Below, in pieces: positions 1 to 8,493 of a stretch of DNA of 39,343 bases. The stretch is from an uncultured Shimia sp. (GTDB taxonomy: Bacteria > Pseudomonadota > Alphaproteobacteria > Rhodobacterales > Rhodobacteraceae). The notes beneath the pieces are model-generated. The model was not told the origin of the DNA. It ran no database searches and worked only from the letters and a program-made list of their open reading frames with translations. The translations under genes were made by a program, and so were the position numbers. Where the stretch lies: contig NZ_CAJXIV010000030.1 of NCBI RefSeq assembly GCF_913054185.1, forward strand, positions 1 through 39,343, read 5' to 3'. The stretch's first letter is position 1. Every line of letters starts with the position of its first letter.

Positions 1-105
1 GTTGGTCGCATTTTCCGGGACGCGAAGCTGATGGAAATTGGCGCAGGCACCAGTGAAATCCGCCGCATGTTGATTGGCCGCGAGCTGATGGCGGCACAGG
101 CATAA
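1..105 (+). CDS. ivd: Isovaleryl-CoA dehydrogenase, C-terminal end (5' part outside window)
   Basis: Frame 1 is open from the first base and ends at TAA (103-105), giving 34 residues that include [20 protein letters not shown]. This is the C-terminal signature of acyl-CoA dehydrogenases: the [11 protein letters not shown] helix contributes to FAD binding and to the dimer interface. The assignment to isovaleryl-CoA dehydrogenase (FAD-dependent oxidation of isovaleryl-CoA to 3-methylcrotonyl-CoA) rests on the downstream genes, which encode the next steps of leucine breakdown. From this fragment alone it could be another short-chain acyl-CoA dehydrogenase. Confidence 0.85.
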   Translation, partial: VGRIFRDAKLMEIGAGTSEIRRMLIGRELMAAQA

Positions 106-198
106 AGGCTCGTATTGACGTGTTTGTTTTGTAGGGTAGAGCGGGGCGGACATTCCCGCCTATCCTGACAGCAAGTAACGTTTGAAAGGCGGTAAACC

Positions 199-705
199 AT
201 GTGGAAGATTTTGGCATTCGCGGCAGGGGTTGGGACTGGTACTGCAGTTTTAGCTGATGAGCAGGCAGGCTTTACATCAGTGGCGACAGAAACATGTTTG
301 ATCGCAATGGTGGAGAGCCAAAATCCAACTTCCTGCATTGGCGCCTCTGCCAACCTCTGCATGGAAACCACCGAGGGCGGCTGGTCCACTTACGGCATGA
401 GCCAGTGCCTTGATCAAGAACTGCAGTATTGGGATGGGCGCCTCAACGCCGCCTACAAAACAGTGCGCACCAAGCGCAAAGCCTCGGACACAGAGATGGC
501 TGAGCTTGGCTCGGCCGCACCGTCACAGGGGGATGCGCTCAAAAACATGCAGCGCGCTTGGATCGCATATCGTGACGCAACCTGTGATTATGAGCGGTCG
601 CAGTGGGGCGGCGGCACCGGCGGTGGTCCAGCAACAGTCAGTTGCCTGATGTATATGACCGCTGAACAGGCGCTTTATTTGGAAGCAGACGGGTTGGTGG
701 ACTAA
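199..705 (+). CDS. LprI-family (DUF1311-like) secreted protein, first of a tandem pair
   Basis: This 168-aa protein has a probable signal peptide (hydrophobic residues 4-19, likely cleavage near VLA|DE). The mature part has six cysteines and the pattern W-x-x-Y-R-x-A-x-C-x-Y-E followed by a Gly-rich stretch, a further Cys and T-A-E-Q-A, typical of the LprI/DUF1311 family. Some members of that family inhibit lysozyme, but most have no known role. The ATG follows AAAGG at 185-189. It sits 93 bp after ivd and abuts its paralogue at 706, so it is probably cotranscribed within the leucine-degradation operon. Its function there is unknown; lysozyme inhibition is only a family-level possibility. Confidence 0.8.
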   Translation: MWKILAFAAGVGTGTAVLADEQAGFTSVATETCLIAMVESQNPTSCIGASANLCMETTEGGWSTYGMSQCLDQELQYWDGRLNAAYKTVRTKRKASDTEMAELGSAAPSQGDALKNMQRAWIAYRDATCDYERSQWGGGTGGGPATVSCLMYMTAEQALYLEADGLVD

Positions 706-1194
706 ATGAAGGTGCTAAGTTCGATATTGAGTTTGACCGTCATGTTTGGCGCATCTTGGGCGCAGGCTGAGGCAACGTCCATTTCCGAGGAGACGATAGA
801 CATATGTCTGTCTGGTTTAGATCGGGAAAGTGACAAGCGTGTTTGTGTTGGCTTGGCAGCGCAAAACTGTGCGCAAGCTGGGGCGCTCGGTGCCTGCCTG
901 GATGCGGAAATTGACTATTGGGATGCGCGGCTGTCCGCAGGCTTTGGCATGGCCCTTGATAGGGCGCAGGGCAAAGACAGCGATGCGGAAAGTTTGGCAC
1001 TTGAGCCGCGAGATCAGGCTGGTGCGTTGCGCGCAGCTCAGGAGAGTTGGAAAGCCTACCGCAGTGCGACATGCGCCTTTGAACAAACCCTGTGGGAAAC
1101 GGGAGCTGCCACCAGTCCGGAGTCTCAAGGCTGTCACTTGTACCTCACCGCTGAGCAGACTTTTTACCTCGAAGCTGTGGCTTTGATTGAATGA
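706..1194 (+). CDS. LprI-family (DUF1311-like) secreted protein, second of a tandem pair
   Basis: This 162-aa protein has a signal peptide (about residues 1-21, cleavage near AQA|EA). The mature part aligns with the upstream gene: six cysteines in the same order, a YWDARL segment matching [15 protein letters not shown], and a terminal LTAEQ-YLEA block. It starts immediately after the TAA of the first copy, so the two arose by tandem duplication and are translationally coupled. The missing GGG-TGGG loop and many substitutions show the copies have diverged well apart. Its position just before mccB suggests co-expression with leucine catabolism. The role is unknown. Confidence 0.8.
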   Translation: MKVLSSILSLTVMFGASWAQAEATSISEETIDICLSGLDRESDKRVCVGLAAQNCAQAGALGACLDAEIDYWDARLSAGFGMALDRAQGKDSDAESLALEPRDQAGALRAAQESWKAYRSATCAFEQTLWETGAATSPESQGCHLYLTAEQTFYLEAVALIE

Positions 1195-1210
1195 GAAATG
1201 GAACAAACCG

Positions 1211-2818
1211 ATGAGCAAGTTGCAATCCAAGGTCATCACCGCGTCTGAGGATTTTGCCGCCAATCGCGCGGCACATCTGGAGATGATCGACATCGTGCGC
1301 GAAGTTGCGGAAGCGGCCCGCATCGGCGGTGGCGAAAAATCCCGCGCACGTCACGAAAGCCGCGGCAAAATGCTGCCGCGCCGGCGTGTGGCAGGATTGC
1401 TTGATCCTGGCTCACCGTTTCTGGAAGTCGGTGCCACCGCGGCGCACGGTATGTACGGCGGTGCCGCGCCTTGTGCAGGCGTGGTTGCTGGCATTGGTCG
1501 CGTGCATGGCCAAGAGGTCATGGTGGTCTGCAATGACGCCACCGTTAAGGGCGGCACCTACTACCCGATGACTGTGAAAAAACACCTGCGGGCACAAGAG
1601 ATTGCCGAGCAGAACAACCTGCCCTGTGTCTACCTGGTGGACAGTGGCGGCGCGAACCTGCCGCAGCAGGATGAGGTCTTCCCGGATCGTGATCACTTTG
1701 GTCGCATCTTTTACAATCAAGCCAATATGTCCGCCAAAGGCATTCCGCAGATCGCCGTTGTGATGGGGTCCTGTACCGCTGGCGGCGCTTATGTGCCCGC
1801 CATGTCGGACGTGACCATTATTGTGAAAGAGCAGGGCACTATTTTCTTGGCAGGCCCGCCCTTGGTAAAAGCCGCCACCGGTGAAGTTGTCAGCGCCGAA
1901 GATTTGGGCGGCGGAGATGTGCACACGCGTCTGTCCGGTGTGGCGGATTATTTGGCCGACGATGATGCCCACGCGCTGGCATTGGCGCGAGATGCGCTGA
2001 AACATCTCAACCGCATCAAGCCGCAAACCGTGGATTGGCAAACACCCGAGGATCCCGCTTATGACCCGGAGGAAATCCTTGGTGTAGTGCCTGGCGGTCT
2101 GCGCACACCTTACGACATCCGAGAAGTCATTGCTCGCGTGGTCGATGGCTCGCGGTTTGACGAGTTCAAAAAACGTTTTGGCGAAACCCTTGTCTGTGGC
2201 TTTGCCCATGTCAAAGGCTGCCCAGTTGGCATCATCGCCAACAATGGTGTGCTCTATTCCGAAAGCGCCGCCAAAGGCGCGCATTTTGTTGAACTGTGCT
2301 CGCAACGTGGCATCCCGTTGGTGTTCTTGCAAAACATCACCGGCTTTATGGTTGGCCAGAAGTATGAAGCCGAAGGCATCGCCCGCCACGGCGCCAAGCT
2401 GGTGACAGCTGTGGCCACCACCAAAGTGCCAAAAATCACCATGCTGGTTGGCGGCTCTTTTGGGGCTGGTAACTACGGCATGGCTGGGCGGGCGTATTCG
2501 CCACGGTTCTTGTGGAGCTGGCCTAACTCGCGGATTTCCGTGATGGGGGGGGAGCAGGCCGCAGGCGTTTTGGCCACAGTGAAACGCGATTCCATCGAGC
2601 GCCAGGGGGGCGAATGGTCGGCGGAGGAAGAAACCGCTTTCAAACAGCCCACGCTCGACATGTTTGAGGAGCAAAGCCACCCGCTTTATGCGTCTGCCCG
2701 CCTTTGGGATGACGGCATTGTAGATCCGCGCAAGACCCGCGACGTGCTGCATCTGAGCCTCACCGCGTCCCTGAACGCCAAAATAGAAGAGACCAAGTTC
2801 GGCGTGTTCCGGATGTAA
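1211..2818 (+). CDS. mccB: Methylcrotonyl-CoA carboxylase, carboxyltransferase (beta) subunit
   Basis: The 535-aa product is the carboxyltransferase subunit that moves CO2 from carboxybiotin to 3-methylcrotonyl-CoA, giving 3-methylglutaconyl-CoA in leucine catabolism. Visible motifs are the [19 protein letters not shown] region, the [17 protein letters not shown] segment characteristic of MCC-beta, the [15 protein letters not shown] oxyanion-hole loop, [20 protein letters not shown] and [10 protein letters not shown]. An in-frame ATG exists at 1187, overlapping the LprI gene, but it has no ribosome site. The ATG at 1211 gives the usual family length and N-terminus and is preferred. The partner biotin-carrying subunit follows. 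Confidence 0.96.
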   Translation: MSKLQSKVITASEDFAANRAAHLEMIDIVREVAEAARIGGGEKSRARHESRGKMLPRRRVAGLLDPGSPFLEVGATAAHGMYGGAAPCAGVVAGIGRVHGQEVMVVCNDATVKGGTYYPMTVKKHLRAQEIAEQNNLPCVYLVDSGGANLPQQDEVFPDRDHFGRIFYNQANMSAKGIPQIAVVMGSCTAGGAYVPAMSDVTIIVKEQGTIFLAGPPLVKAATGEVVSAEDLGGGDVHTRLSGVADYLADDDAHALALARDALKHLNRIKPQTVDWQTPEDPAYDPEEILGVVPGGLRTPYDIREVIARVVDGSRFDEFKKRFGETLVCGFAHVKGCPVGIIANNGVLYSESAAKGAHFVELCSQRGIPLVFLQNITGFMVGQKYEAEGIARHGAKLVTAVATTKVPKITMLVGGSFGAGNYGMAGRAYSPRFLWSWPNSRISVMGGEQAAGVLATVKRDSIERQGGEWSAEEETAFKQPTLDMFEEQSHPLYASARLWDDGIVDPRKTRDVLHLSLTASLNAKIEETKFGVFRM

Positions 2819-2849
2819 TCATTCTCTTTCCATAAATATCCCCGGGGGT

Positions 2850-2870
2850 CCGGGGGCAGGTTGCCCCTGG
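2850..2870 (+). repeat. GC-rich hairpin in the mccB-mccA gap (possible dispersed intergenic element)
   Basis: In the 81-bp gap between mccB and mccA, CCGGGGGCA and TGCCCCTGG form a 9-bp stem (one G-T wobble) around a GGT loop. It is preceded by an AT-rich stretch and CCCCGGGGG (2840-2848). There is no downstream T-run, so it is not a classical terminator. I recall similar ATATCCCCGGGGGTCCGGGGGC-like intergenic elements in roseobacter genomes, but only one copy lies in this window. It may affect the mccB:mccA expression ratio or mRNA processing. Confidence 0.5.
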
Positions 2871-2899
2871 TCCGACGTCTCAATGCAAAGGACCACCCG

Positions 2900-4849
2900 A
2901 TGTTTGAAAAAATCCTGATAGCCAACCGAGGCGAGATTGCCTGCCGTGTGATGGAAAGCGCCCGTGCTATGGGCGTAAAAACTGTTGCCGTCTATTCAGA
3001 GGCTGATGCCACGGCCAAACATGTCGCTCTGGCAGATCAAGCCATACATATCGGTGGCCCAGCACCTGCTGACAGCTACCTCAAAGGCGATGTGATTATC
3101 CAAGCTGCGCTTGATACTGGCGCACAAGGGATTCACCCGGGTTATGGTTTCTTGTCGGAAAACCCAGAGTTTGTAGATGCTGTTGAGGCGGCCGGACTGA
3201 CCTTCATCGGCCCCTCTGCCAAGGCGATCCGAGCGATGGGGCTCAAGGATGCTGCCAAAGCTCTGATGGAAGAAGCCGGTGTGCCAGTTGTCCCTGGCTA
3301 TCATGGCGACAATCAAGACGGTGCGTTTCTGGCGGATCAAGCCCAGAAAATTGGCTTTCCGGTTTTGATCAAAGCGGTTGCTGGCGGCGGTGGGAAAGGC
3401 ATGCGCCTTGTGGAAAAGACTGCCGATTTTGCTGACGCACTTGCTTCCGCGCAGGGCGAGGCCACTACGGCTTTTGGCAACCCCGATGTTCTGATCGAGA
3501 AATATGTAACCAGCCCACGTCATATCGAGGTGCAGGTGTTTGGGGACGGCACCAACGCCGTGCATCTGTTTGAGCGCGACTGCTCGCTGCAGCGTCGCCA
3601 TCAGAAGGTCATCGAAGAGGCACCAGCGCCCGGTATGACCGAAGAAATGCGCGCTGCCATGGGGGAAGCCGCTGTTCGGGCCGCTGAAACCATCAACTAC
3701 AAAGGCGCGGGCACGATTGAATTTATCGTAGATGGCTCAGACGGGCTGCATCCGGATGGGTTTTGGTTCATGGAGATGAACACCCGTCTTCAGGTGGAAC
3801 ATCCTGTTACTGAAGCAATCACAGGCGTCGACCTAGTGGAGTGGCAACTGCGCGTTGCCTCCGGCGAGCCGTTGCCCATGCAGCAAGATAAGCTGACCAT
3901 CACTGGCCACTCCTTTGAAGCGCGCATCTACGCCGAGGACGTGCCTAAGGGGTTCCTGCCCGCCATCGGTACGCTGTCACATCTGGAGTTCCCGACCCAA
4001 GCTCGCATCGACAGCGGCGTGCGGGCAGGTGACACCATCAGCCCATGGTACGACCCGATGATTGCCAAGCTGGTGGTGCATGGCCCGACACGGGATGTGG
4101 CGCTCAAGCAGCTGGAGCGCGCCCTGCGTTGGACAGATGTTGGCGGCACCGTGACCAACGTGAGCTTCCTGGCTCTGTTGGCGGCACAGCCAAATTTTGT
4201 GGCAGGAGACGTGGACACAGGTCTGATCGAACGTCACATTGATGCACTGGCCGTGCAGCCTTCGGCCTGCACCAAAGCGCGCTCAGTGGCGGCGCTGACA
4301 GCGCTGGGATTGCGGCCACTGGATGGATCCGCGCCGGCCGAAACGCTGGTTCTGTGGTCTCCGCTGACACACAGCGTGTCGCTGATCCACAATGAAGAGC
4401 GCATCGACGTGGATGTGCGGGTCAACGATACCGGCAATTACGGTGTCCACGTCGAAGAGGCGGAACACACCGTCACCTTCAAAGGCGGCAGCTGGTGGGT
4501 CGACACAGTCAAAGTTCTCGCGCGCACCGCGCAAAACGGCGATGAGCTGACCGTTTTCTGGGGCAACGGCTATCGCTTCACTGTCGTGGACCCGCTGGAC
4601 CGCGAAGATGAAGGCGGGGTAGGCGGCAATGTGATTGCCGCACCGATGCCGGGTTTGGTTAAGGCGATCTTTGCCAGAGCTGGCCAAGAGGTCAACGAAG
4701 GCGACCGTCTTGCCATTCTCGAGGCCATGAAAATGGAACACTCTCTTCTCGCGCCACGTGATGGTGTTGTGGCCGATATTCTGGCAACGGAAGGCGCACA
4801 GGTTGAGGACGGTACTGCTCTGATCTTGTTGGAAGAAGACGAGGAATGA
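2900..4849 (+). CDS. mccA: Methylcrotonyl-CoA carboxylase, biotin carboxylase/biotin carrier (alpha) subunit
   Basis: The 649-aa protein starts MFEKILIANRGEIACRV, the classical biotin carboxylase N-terminus. The ATG at 2900 is preceded by AAAGGA (2887-2892); a longer in-frame ATG at 2861 lies inside the hairpin region and is rejected. Domains in order are the biotin carboxylase N-lobe, the ATP-grasp domain (glycine-rich GGGGKGMRLV, then EMNTRLQVEHPVTE), the BC C-terminal domain, an MCC-type BT linker, and a biotinyl domain with EAMKMEH, in which Lys611 is the biotin site. It carboxylates biotin with ATP and bicarbonate and supplies MccB. The biotin ligase BirA that could modify it is encoded at 24914. 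Confidence 0.97.
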   Translation: MFEKILIANRGEIACRVMESARAMGVKTVAVYSEADATAKHVALADQAIHIGGPAPADSYLKGDVIIQAALDTGAQGIHPGYGFLSENPEFVDAVEAAGLTFIGPSAKAIRAMGLKDAAKALMEEAGVPVVPGYHGDNQDGAFLADQAQKIGFPVLIKAVAGGGGKGMRLVEKTADFADALASAQGEATTAFGNPDVLIEKYVTSPRHIEVQVFGDGTNAVHLFERDCSLQRRHQKVIEEAPAPGMTEEMRAAMGEAAVRAAETINYKGAGTIEFIVDGSDGLHPDGFWFMEMNTRLQVEHPVTEAITGVDLVEWQLRVASGEPLPMQQDKLTITGHSFEARIYAEDVPKGFLPAIGTLSHLEFPTQARIDSGVRAGDTISPWYDPMIAKLVVHGPTRDVALKQLERALRWTDVGGTVTNVSFLALLAAQPNFVAGDVDTGLIERHIDALAVQPSACTKARSVAALTALGLRPLDGSAPAETLVLWSPLTHSVSLIHNEERIDVDVRVNDTGNYGVHVEEAEHTVTFKGGSWWVDTVKVLARTAQNGDELTVFWGNGYRFTVVDPLDREDEGGVGGNVIAAPMPGLVKAIFARAGQEVNEGDRLAILEAMKMEHSLLAPRDGVVADILATEGAQVEDGTALILLEEDEE

Positions 4850-5517
4850 GTGCGGTCCTGCACTCCATTGCGGGCAGCCGGTCCTTTCGGGTGAACTGGC
4901 TGCTCCACGAGCTTGGCGAGGCCGTGGAGATTGTCCCGTACCAGATTATGGATGGCTCACTGCAAGCCCCTACGTTCAAGGCCATGTCCCCCGCCCGGCG
5001 CGTGCCTGCGTTGGAGATCGACGGGCGCGTGCTGTATGAAAGCGGCGCAATAGTGCAGTATCTTTGCGAGACCCGTGAGGGGCACAAGCTAATGCCAGAT
5101 ATTGCCACTGATGCGCGTGCGGAATGGCTGCAATGGCTGCACTACGCCGAAACCATCGCCGCGGGCATTCAGAACCTCAACATGCAGCACCTGTTCCTGC
5201 CGAAAGGTTGGATGAAATCCCCCACCGTGATGGGGATCGAAACCAAACGGCTGGCGATAGCCTTGAAAGCGGTTGAGACCGCCTTGTCAGATGGGCGCGA
5301 GTTCCTGTTGGCAAGTGGGTTTTCGGCTGCGGACGTTATGATGGGCTTCACGCTGGAAAGCGCCAGCCGATATGTGCGGTTTGACGGTTATCCTTTGACC
5401 ACGGCCTACTTGCGGCGCATCGAAACCCGTCCTGCTTACAGCGCAGCACAGGCTGCTGAGGGCGCGCAGCAATTTTATACGCAAGACTTCTATGATTTGC
5501 CGGAACAGGGGCCGTAA
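4846..5517 (+). CDS. Glutathione S-transferase family protein
   Basis: The 223-aa product begins with a thioredoxin-like domain (residues 1-80). It has a Ser-rich potential glutathione-activating segment at 7-12 (IAGSRS), the cis-Pro loop R-V-P-A-L and the E-S-G-A-I glutathione-binding turn. An alpha-helical C-terminal domain follows (F-S-A-A-D-V-M-M-G near 160). The start overlaps the mccA stop by four bases (ATGA), indicating translational coupling. Its role in leucine degradation is not evident; protection against electrophilic unsaturated acyl-CoA by-products is a guess. The substrate cannot be read from sequence. Confidence 0.85.
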   Translation: MSAVLHSIAGSRSFRVNWLLHELGEAVEIVPYQIMDGSLQAPTFKAMSPARRVPALEIDGRVLYESGAIVQYLCETREGHKLMPDIATDARAEWLQWLHYAETIAAGIQNLNMQHLFLPKGWMKSPTVMGIETKRLAIALKAVETALSDGREFLLASGFSAADVMMGFTLESASRYVRFDGYPLTTAYLRRIETRPAYSAAQAAEGAQQFYTQDFYDLPEQGP

Positions 5518-5519
5518 AC

Positions 5520-6398
5520 ATGTCCAACACCGTTGAAATTTTCGAAATGGGCCCGCGCGACGGGCTGCAAAACGAAAAGCGCCAGATCCCCACCTCGGAA
5601 AAAATCGCGTTGGTGGACTGCCTGTCCAAAGCGGGGTTCAAGCGCATCGAGGTGGCCAGTTTTGTTAGCCCGAAATGGGTGCCACAGATGGCCGACTCTG
5701 CGGCCGTCCTAGCGGGAATTACCCGCGCCGAAGACGTTAGCTACGCAGCGCTCACGCCCAACATGCGCGGCTTTGAAGGGGCTGTTGCAGCCAAGGCAGA
5801 CGAGATTGCAATTTTTGGCTCGGCCTCGGAAGGCTTTTCCAAAGCCAACATCAACGCCACCATTGCTGAAAGCCTTGAACGGTTTGCACCTGTGGTTGTA
5901 GCAGCCAAAGAGATCGGTCTGCCAGTCCGAGGCTACGTAAGCTGCGTCACGGATTGCCCTTATGATGGTGCAACTCCTCCAGAAAAAGTCGCAGAGGTGG
6001 CCAAGCACCTGTTTGACGCGGGCTGCTACGAGATCAGTTTGGGCGACACCATTGGCCAAGGCACGCCGGAAAGTATCAAGGCGATGTTGGAAGCCGTTTT
6101 GGAAGTGGTGCCCGCAGATAAAGTGGCAGGCCATTACCACGATACAGCTGGCCGTGCGCTTGCCAACATTGAGGCGTCTCTTGGGCTCGGCATTCGCGTG
6201 TTCGACGCCGCTGTTGGCGGGCTGGGCGGTTGCCCCTACGCGCCGGGTGCCAAAGGCAACGTCGCTACGGAGGCCGTAGACGCGCGCTTAAAGGCGCTGG
6301 GCTATGAGACGGGCTTAAATGCAGACGTTTTGGGGCGTGCTGCGGAAATGGCACGGACCATGCGCGTGACGGACGAAAAGGCAGAGGACGCAAAATGA
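5520..6398 (+). CDS. hmgL: Hydroxymethylglutaryl-CoA lyase
   Basis: The 292-aa TIM-barrel lyase cleaves 3-hydroxy-3-methylglutaryl-CoA to acetyl-CoA and acetoacetate, the last step of leucine catabolism. Sequence evidence is the N-terminal MGPRDGLQNE motif (substrate and metal-binding Arg/Asp), E-V-A-S-F-V-S-P-K-W-V-P-Q, the metal-site GHYHDTAG, and the signature loop GLGGCPYAPGAKGN, in which Cys238 is the catalytic cysteine. It starts two bases after the GST stop and its own stop overlaps the next gene by four bases. The gene is also called mvaB or liuE in other organisms. Confidence 0.96.
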   Translation: MSNTVEIFEMGPRDGLQNEKRQIPTSEKIALVDCLSKAGFKRIEVASFVSPKWVPQMADSAAVLAGITRAEDVSYAALTPNMRGFEGAVAAKADEIAIFGSASEGFSKANINATIAESLERFAPVVVAAKEIGLPVRGYVSCVTDCPYDGATPPEKVAEVAKHLFDAGCYEISLGDTIGQGTPESIKAMLEAVLEVVPADKVAGHYHDTAGRALANIEASLGLGIRVFDAAVGGLGGCPYAPGAKGNVATEAVDARLKALGYETGLNADVLGRAAEMARTMRVTDEKAEDAK

Positions 6399-7180
6399 CC
6401 TATCAAACCCTCACCATCAAAACCGATGAACGCGGCGTCGCCACACTCACTCTGGATCGCCCGGAAAAGCATAACGCGATGTCCGGGCAGATGATTGTTG
6501 AACTCAAACAAGCCGCAGAGGCGCTGGGCGCAGATGAGGCCGTGCGTGTGGTTGTGCTGACCGGGGCTGGTAAAAGCTTCTGTGCAGGAGGTGATCTGGG
6601 GTGGATGCAGTCGCAAATGGCGGCGGACCCCAAAATGCGCTTTGTTGAGGCGCGCAAATTGGCTGAGGCTTTGCAGGCGCTCAACACGCTGCCCAAACCG
6701 CTTATTGGCCGTTTGCAAGGAAGCGCTTTTGGCGGTGGGGTGGGCATGGCCAGCGTCTGTGACGTCGCCATAGGTGTGGACACCCTAACCATGGGGCTGA
6801 CGGAAACCAAACTAGGGTTGATCCCGGCCACGATCGGCCCCTACGTGTTGTCGCGCATGGGCGAGGCCATGGCGCGTCGGGTCTTTATGTCCGCCCGTCT
6901 GTTCAAAGCGTCGGAAGCGGTCACACTTGGCTTGCTGGCCAAAGCAGTGCCCTCCGAAGATTTGGATGCCGCGGTTGAGGCAGAGGTAACACCCTATTTG
7001 GCCTGTGCCCCGGGCGCAGTTGCCAGAGCAAAGATGCTGGCCCGCAAACTAGGTCCAGTAATTGACGATGCGGTTATCGACCATACCATTGGCGAATTGG
7101 TTGCCTGCTGGGAAGGGCAGGAGGCCAAAGATGGCATTGGTGCCTTTTTTTCAAAGGAAAAGCCAAAATGGGCCTCCTGA
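6395..7180 (+). CDS. liuC: Methylglutaconyl-CoA hydratase-like crotonase (enoyl-CoA hydratase family)
   Basis: The 261-aa crotonase-fold protein has oxyanion-hole segments CAGGDLGWM (63-71) and SAFGGGVG (110-117), and a Glu137 in LTETKLGLIPATIGPYV, where crotonases place an acid/base residue. The GGDLGWMQ variant and the operon context favour hydration of 3-methylglutaconyl-CoA to HMG-CoA, the step between MCC and HMG-CoA lyase. The ATG overlaps the hmgL stop (ATGA). It is the last gene of the operon, followed by an intrinsic terminator at 7212. A generic enoyl-CoA hydratase remains possible. Confidence 0.88.
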   Translation: MTYQTLTIKTDERGVATLTLDRPEKHNAMSGQMIVELKQAAEALGADEAVRVVVLTGAGKSFCAGGDLGWMQSQMAADPKMRFVEARKLAEALQALNTLPKPLIGRLQGSAFGGGVGMASVCDVAIGVDTLTMGLTETKLGLIPATIGPYVLSRMGEAMARRVFMSARLFKASEAVTLGLLAKAVPSEDLDAAVEAEVTPYLACAPGAVARAKMLARKLGPVIDDAVIDHTIGELVACWEGQEAKDGIGAFFSKEKPKWAS

Positions 7181-7211
7181 ATACCATTTGATTACAGGAA
7201 GTAGGTTTGGA

Positions 7212-7244
7212 GCGAAGCTGGGATCCCGGCTTCGCGTTTTCTTT
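7212..7244 (+). terminator. Rho-independent terminator of the leucine-degradation operon
   Basis: GCGAAGC (7212-7218) and GCTTCGC (7229-7235) form a perfect 7-bp stem. The enclosed GGGATCCC is self-complementary and can extend the stem past a T-G mispair. It is followed by GTTTTCTTT. It lies 32 bp after the crotonase stop and separates that operon from nuoA. Confidence 0.85.
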
Positions 7245-7512
7245 GGGGATTCCCTTTAAGACATAGATGAAAAACACTTTTTACGACCTTACCGAGGTAC
7301 TGGGGGCGAGCGAGCGTCGAAAGATTTAGTTGATTTTTTTTGTCAGATATCGGAGGATTCTGGAATCAAGGGTCAATTTGTCCCGTTTCAAGTGATGGGT
7401 GGAAAAAAATGGCACCGGCTTAATGCCGCACATACATGTGAATTGCGCTTAAGTTATTGATTTTTAGGGAATAACATCAAAGTCACGTCAGGCTCAATTC
7501 TTGCGCTAATTG

Positions 7513-7541
7513 TTGACCCCGCCATAGGGCAGGGGTAAACC
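7513..7541 (+). promoter_or_regulatory. Candidate sigma70-type promoter for the nuo operon
   Basis: TTGACC (7513-7518), a 17-bp spacer and TAAACC (7536-7541) fit a relaxed housekeeping promoter, placing a start site about 55 bp before the nuoA codon. The -35 match is good and the -10 match is weak. It was chosen because it has the best spacing in the gap; an upstream promoter in the AT-rich part cannot be excluded. Confidence 0.35.
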
Positions 7542-7603
7542 CCGCAGAGAGTCTATACAGCCATCTGACTGCACCGTGCTGGCGTGCATGAAAGGAGCTA
7601 CCC

Positions 7604-7969
7604 TTGGAAGAGATGCTTCGGGAATATTTTCCCATCCTCATCTTCGCAGCCGTTGCCATCGGTCTCGGTCTTGTTTTCATTCTTGCAGCCGTTGTTTTGG
7701 CCGTCCGCAATCCGGACCCGGAAAAAGTCTCTGCGTATGAATGTGGTTTCAACGCCTTTGATGACGCGCGTATGAAATTTGACGTTCGGTTTTACCTCGT
7801 CTCGATCCTCTTCATCATTTTTGACTTGGAGATCGCCTTCCTCTTCCCTTGGGCTGTGGCCTTTAAAGATGTCTCGATGGTGGGGTTCTGGTCGATGATG
7901 GTGTTTCTCGCGGTTCTGACCATTGGCTTTGCCTATGAGTGGAAAAAAGGAGCTCTGGAATGGGAGTGA
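7604..7969 (+). CDS. nuoA: NADH-quinone oxidoreductase subunit A
   Basis: The 121-aa membrane subunit of complex I has three transmembrane helices (about 9-34, 61-84, 92-110). The conserved segment [21 protein letters not shown] carries the cysteine loop next to the quinone channel, and [10 protein letters not shown] follows. The start is taken as TTG at 7604: AAAGGAG (7591-7597) lies six bases upstream, while the in-frame ATG at 7613 would be 15 bases away. A weak start codon on the first gene may limit expression. The end overlaps nuoB by ten bases. Confidence 0.95.
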   Translation: MEEMLREYFPILIFAAVAIGLGLVFILAAVVLAVRNPDPEKVSAYECGFNAFDDARMKFDVRFYLVSILFIIFDLEIAFLFPWAVAFKDVSMVGFWSMMVFLAVLTIGFAYEWKKGALEWE

Positions 7970-8493
7970 TGACCGGCCAGAACACCGCAGGTGTGGACAA
8001 AGAAGTTGTCACCCAGGCGCTGAATTCCGAGTTGCAGGACAAAGGCTTCCTGCTGACCAATGCGGAAGATCTGATCAACTGGGGCCGCACCGGCTCGTTG
8101 CACTGGATGACCTTTGGTCTGGCCTGTTGCGCAGTTGAGATGATGCATACCTCTATGCCGCGCTATGACGCTGAGCGTTTTGGCATCGCCCCGCGCGCCT
8201 CCCCACGTCAGTCTGACGTGATGATTGTGGCGGGCACGCTGACCAACAAAATGGCCCCGGCGCTGCGCAAGGTTTATGACCAAATGCCTGAGCCACGCTA
8301 TGTGATCTCTATGGGGTCTTGTGCCAATGGCGGCGGCTACTACCACTACAGTTATTCGGTGGTGCGCGGCTGTGACCGCATTGTGCCGGTCGACATCTAT
8401 GTTCCGGGCTGCCCGCCAACCGCCGAAGCGTTGCTTTATGGTCTGTTGCAGCTGCAACGCAAAATCCGCCGCACAGGGACAATTGAACGATGA
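7960..8493 (+). CDS. nuoB: NADH-quinone oxidoreductase subunit B (cluster N2)
   Basis: The 177-aa peripheral-arm subunit carries the terminal 4Fe-4S cluster N2 that reduces quinone. Ligands are the tandem Cys56-Cys57 in [10 protein letters not shown], Cys121 in [12 protein letters not shown] and Cys151 in [12 protein letters not shown]. The ATG at 7960 is seven bases after AAAAAAGGAG and overlaps the nuoA end. In-frame ATG at 7939 lies further inside nuoA without a better ribosome site, and ATG 7969 would also work. The stop overlaps nuoC by four bases. Confidence 0.97.
   Translation: MGVMTGQNTAGVDKEVVTQALNSELQDKGFLLTNAEDLINWGRTGSLHWMTFGLACCAVEMMHTSMPRYDAERFGIAPRASPRQSDVMIVAGTLTNKMAPALRKVYDQMPEPRYVISMGSCANGGGYYHYSYSVVRGCDRIVPVDIYVPGCPPTAEALLYGLLQLQRKIRRTGTIER

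Larger units (their letters stand above)
7181..7603 (+). other. 423-bp intergenic region before nuoA (terminator plus nuo control region)
   Basis: No coding region is supported here. It opens with the terminator of the leucine operon, then AT-rich DNA with runs such as TTTTTTTT (7335-7342). Close to nuoA a GC-rich patch can fold in two mutually exclusive ways. Either CCCCGCC (7517-7523) pairs with GGC-A-GGGG (7528-7535), or GGGG (7532-7535) pairs with CCCC (7540-7543) around TAAA. These overlap the candidate promoter, so they matter only if transcription starts further upstream. Confidence 0.6.

Noticed and set aside
115..140. TTGACG as a possible -35 box upstream of the first LprI gene
   Set aside because: No acceptable -10 sequence lies 16-18 bp downstream, and the short gap after ivd fits continuation of the operon.
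1412..2752. Long minus-strand open frame of 446 codons across mccB
   Set aside because: It lies fully antisense to mccB, whose plus-strand product has all family motifs. The minus product is His/Arg/Gly-rich with no domain, as expected of a GC-rich shadow frame.
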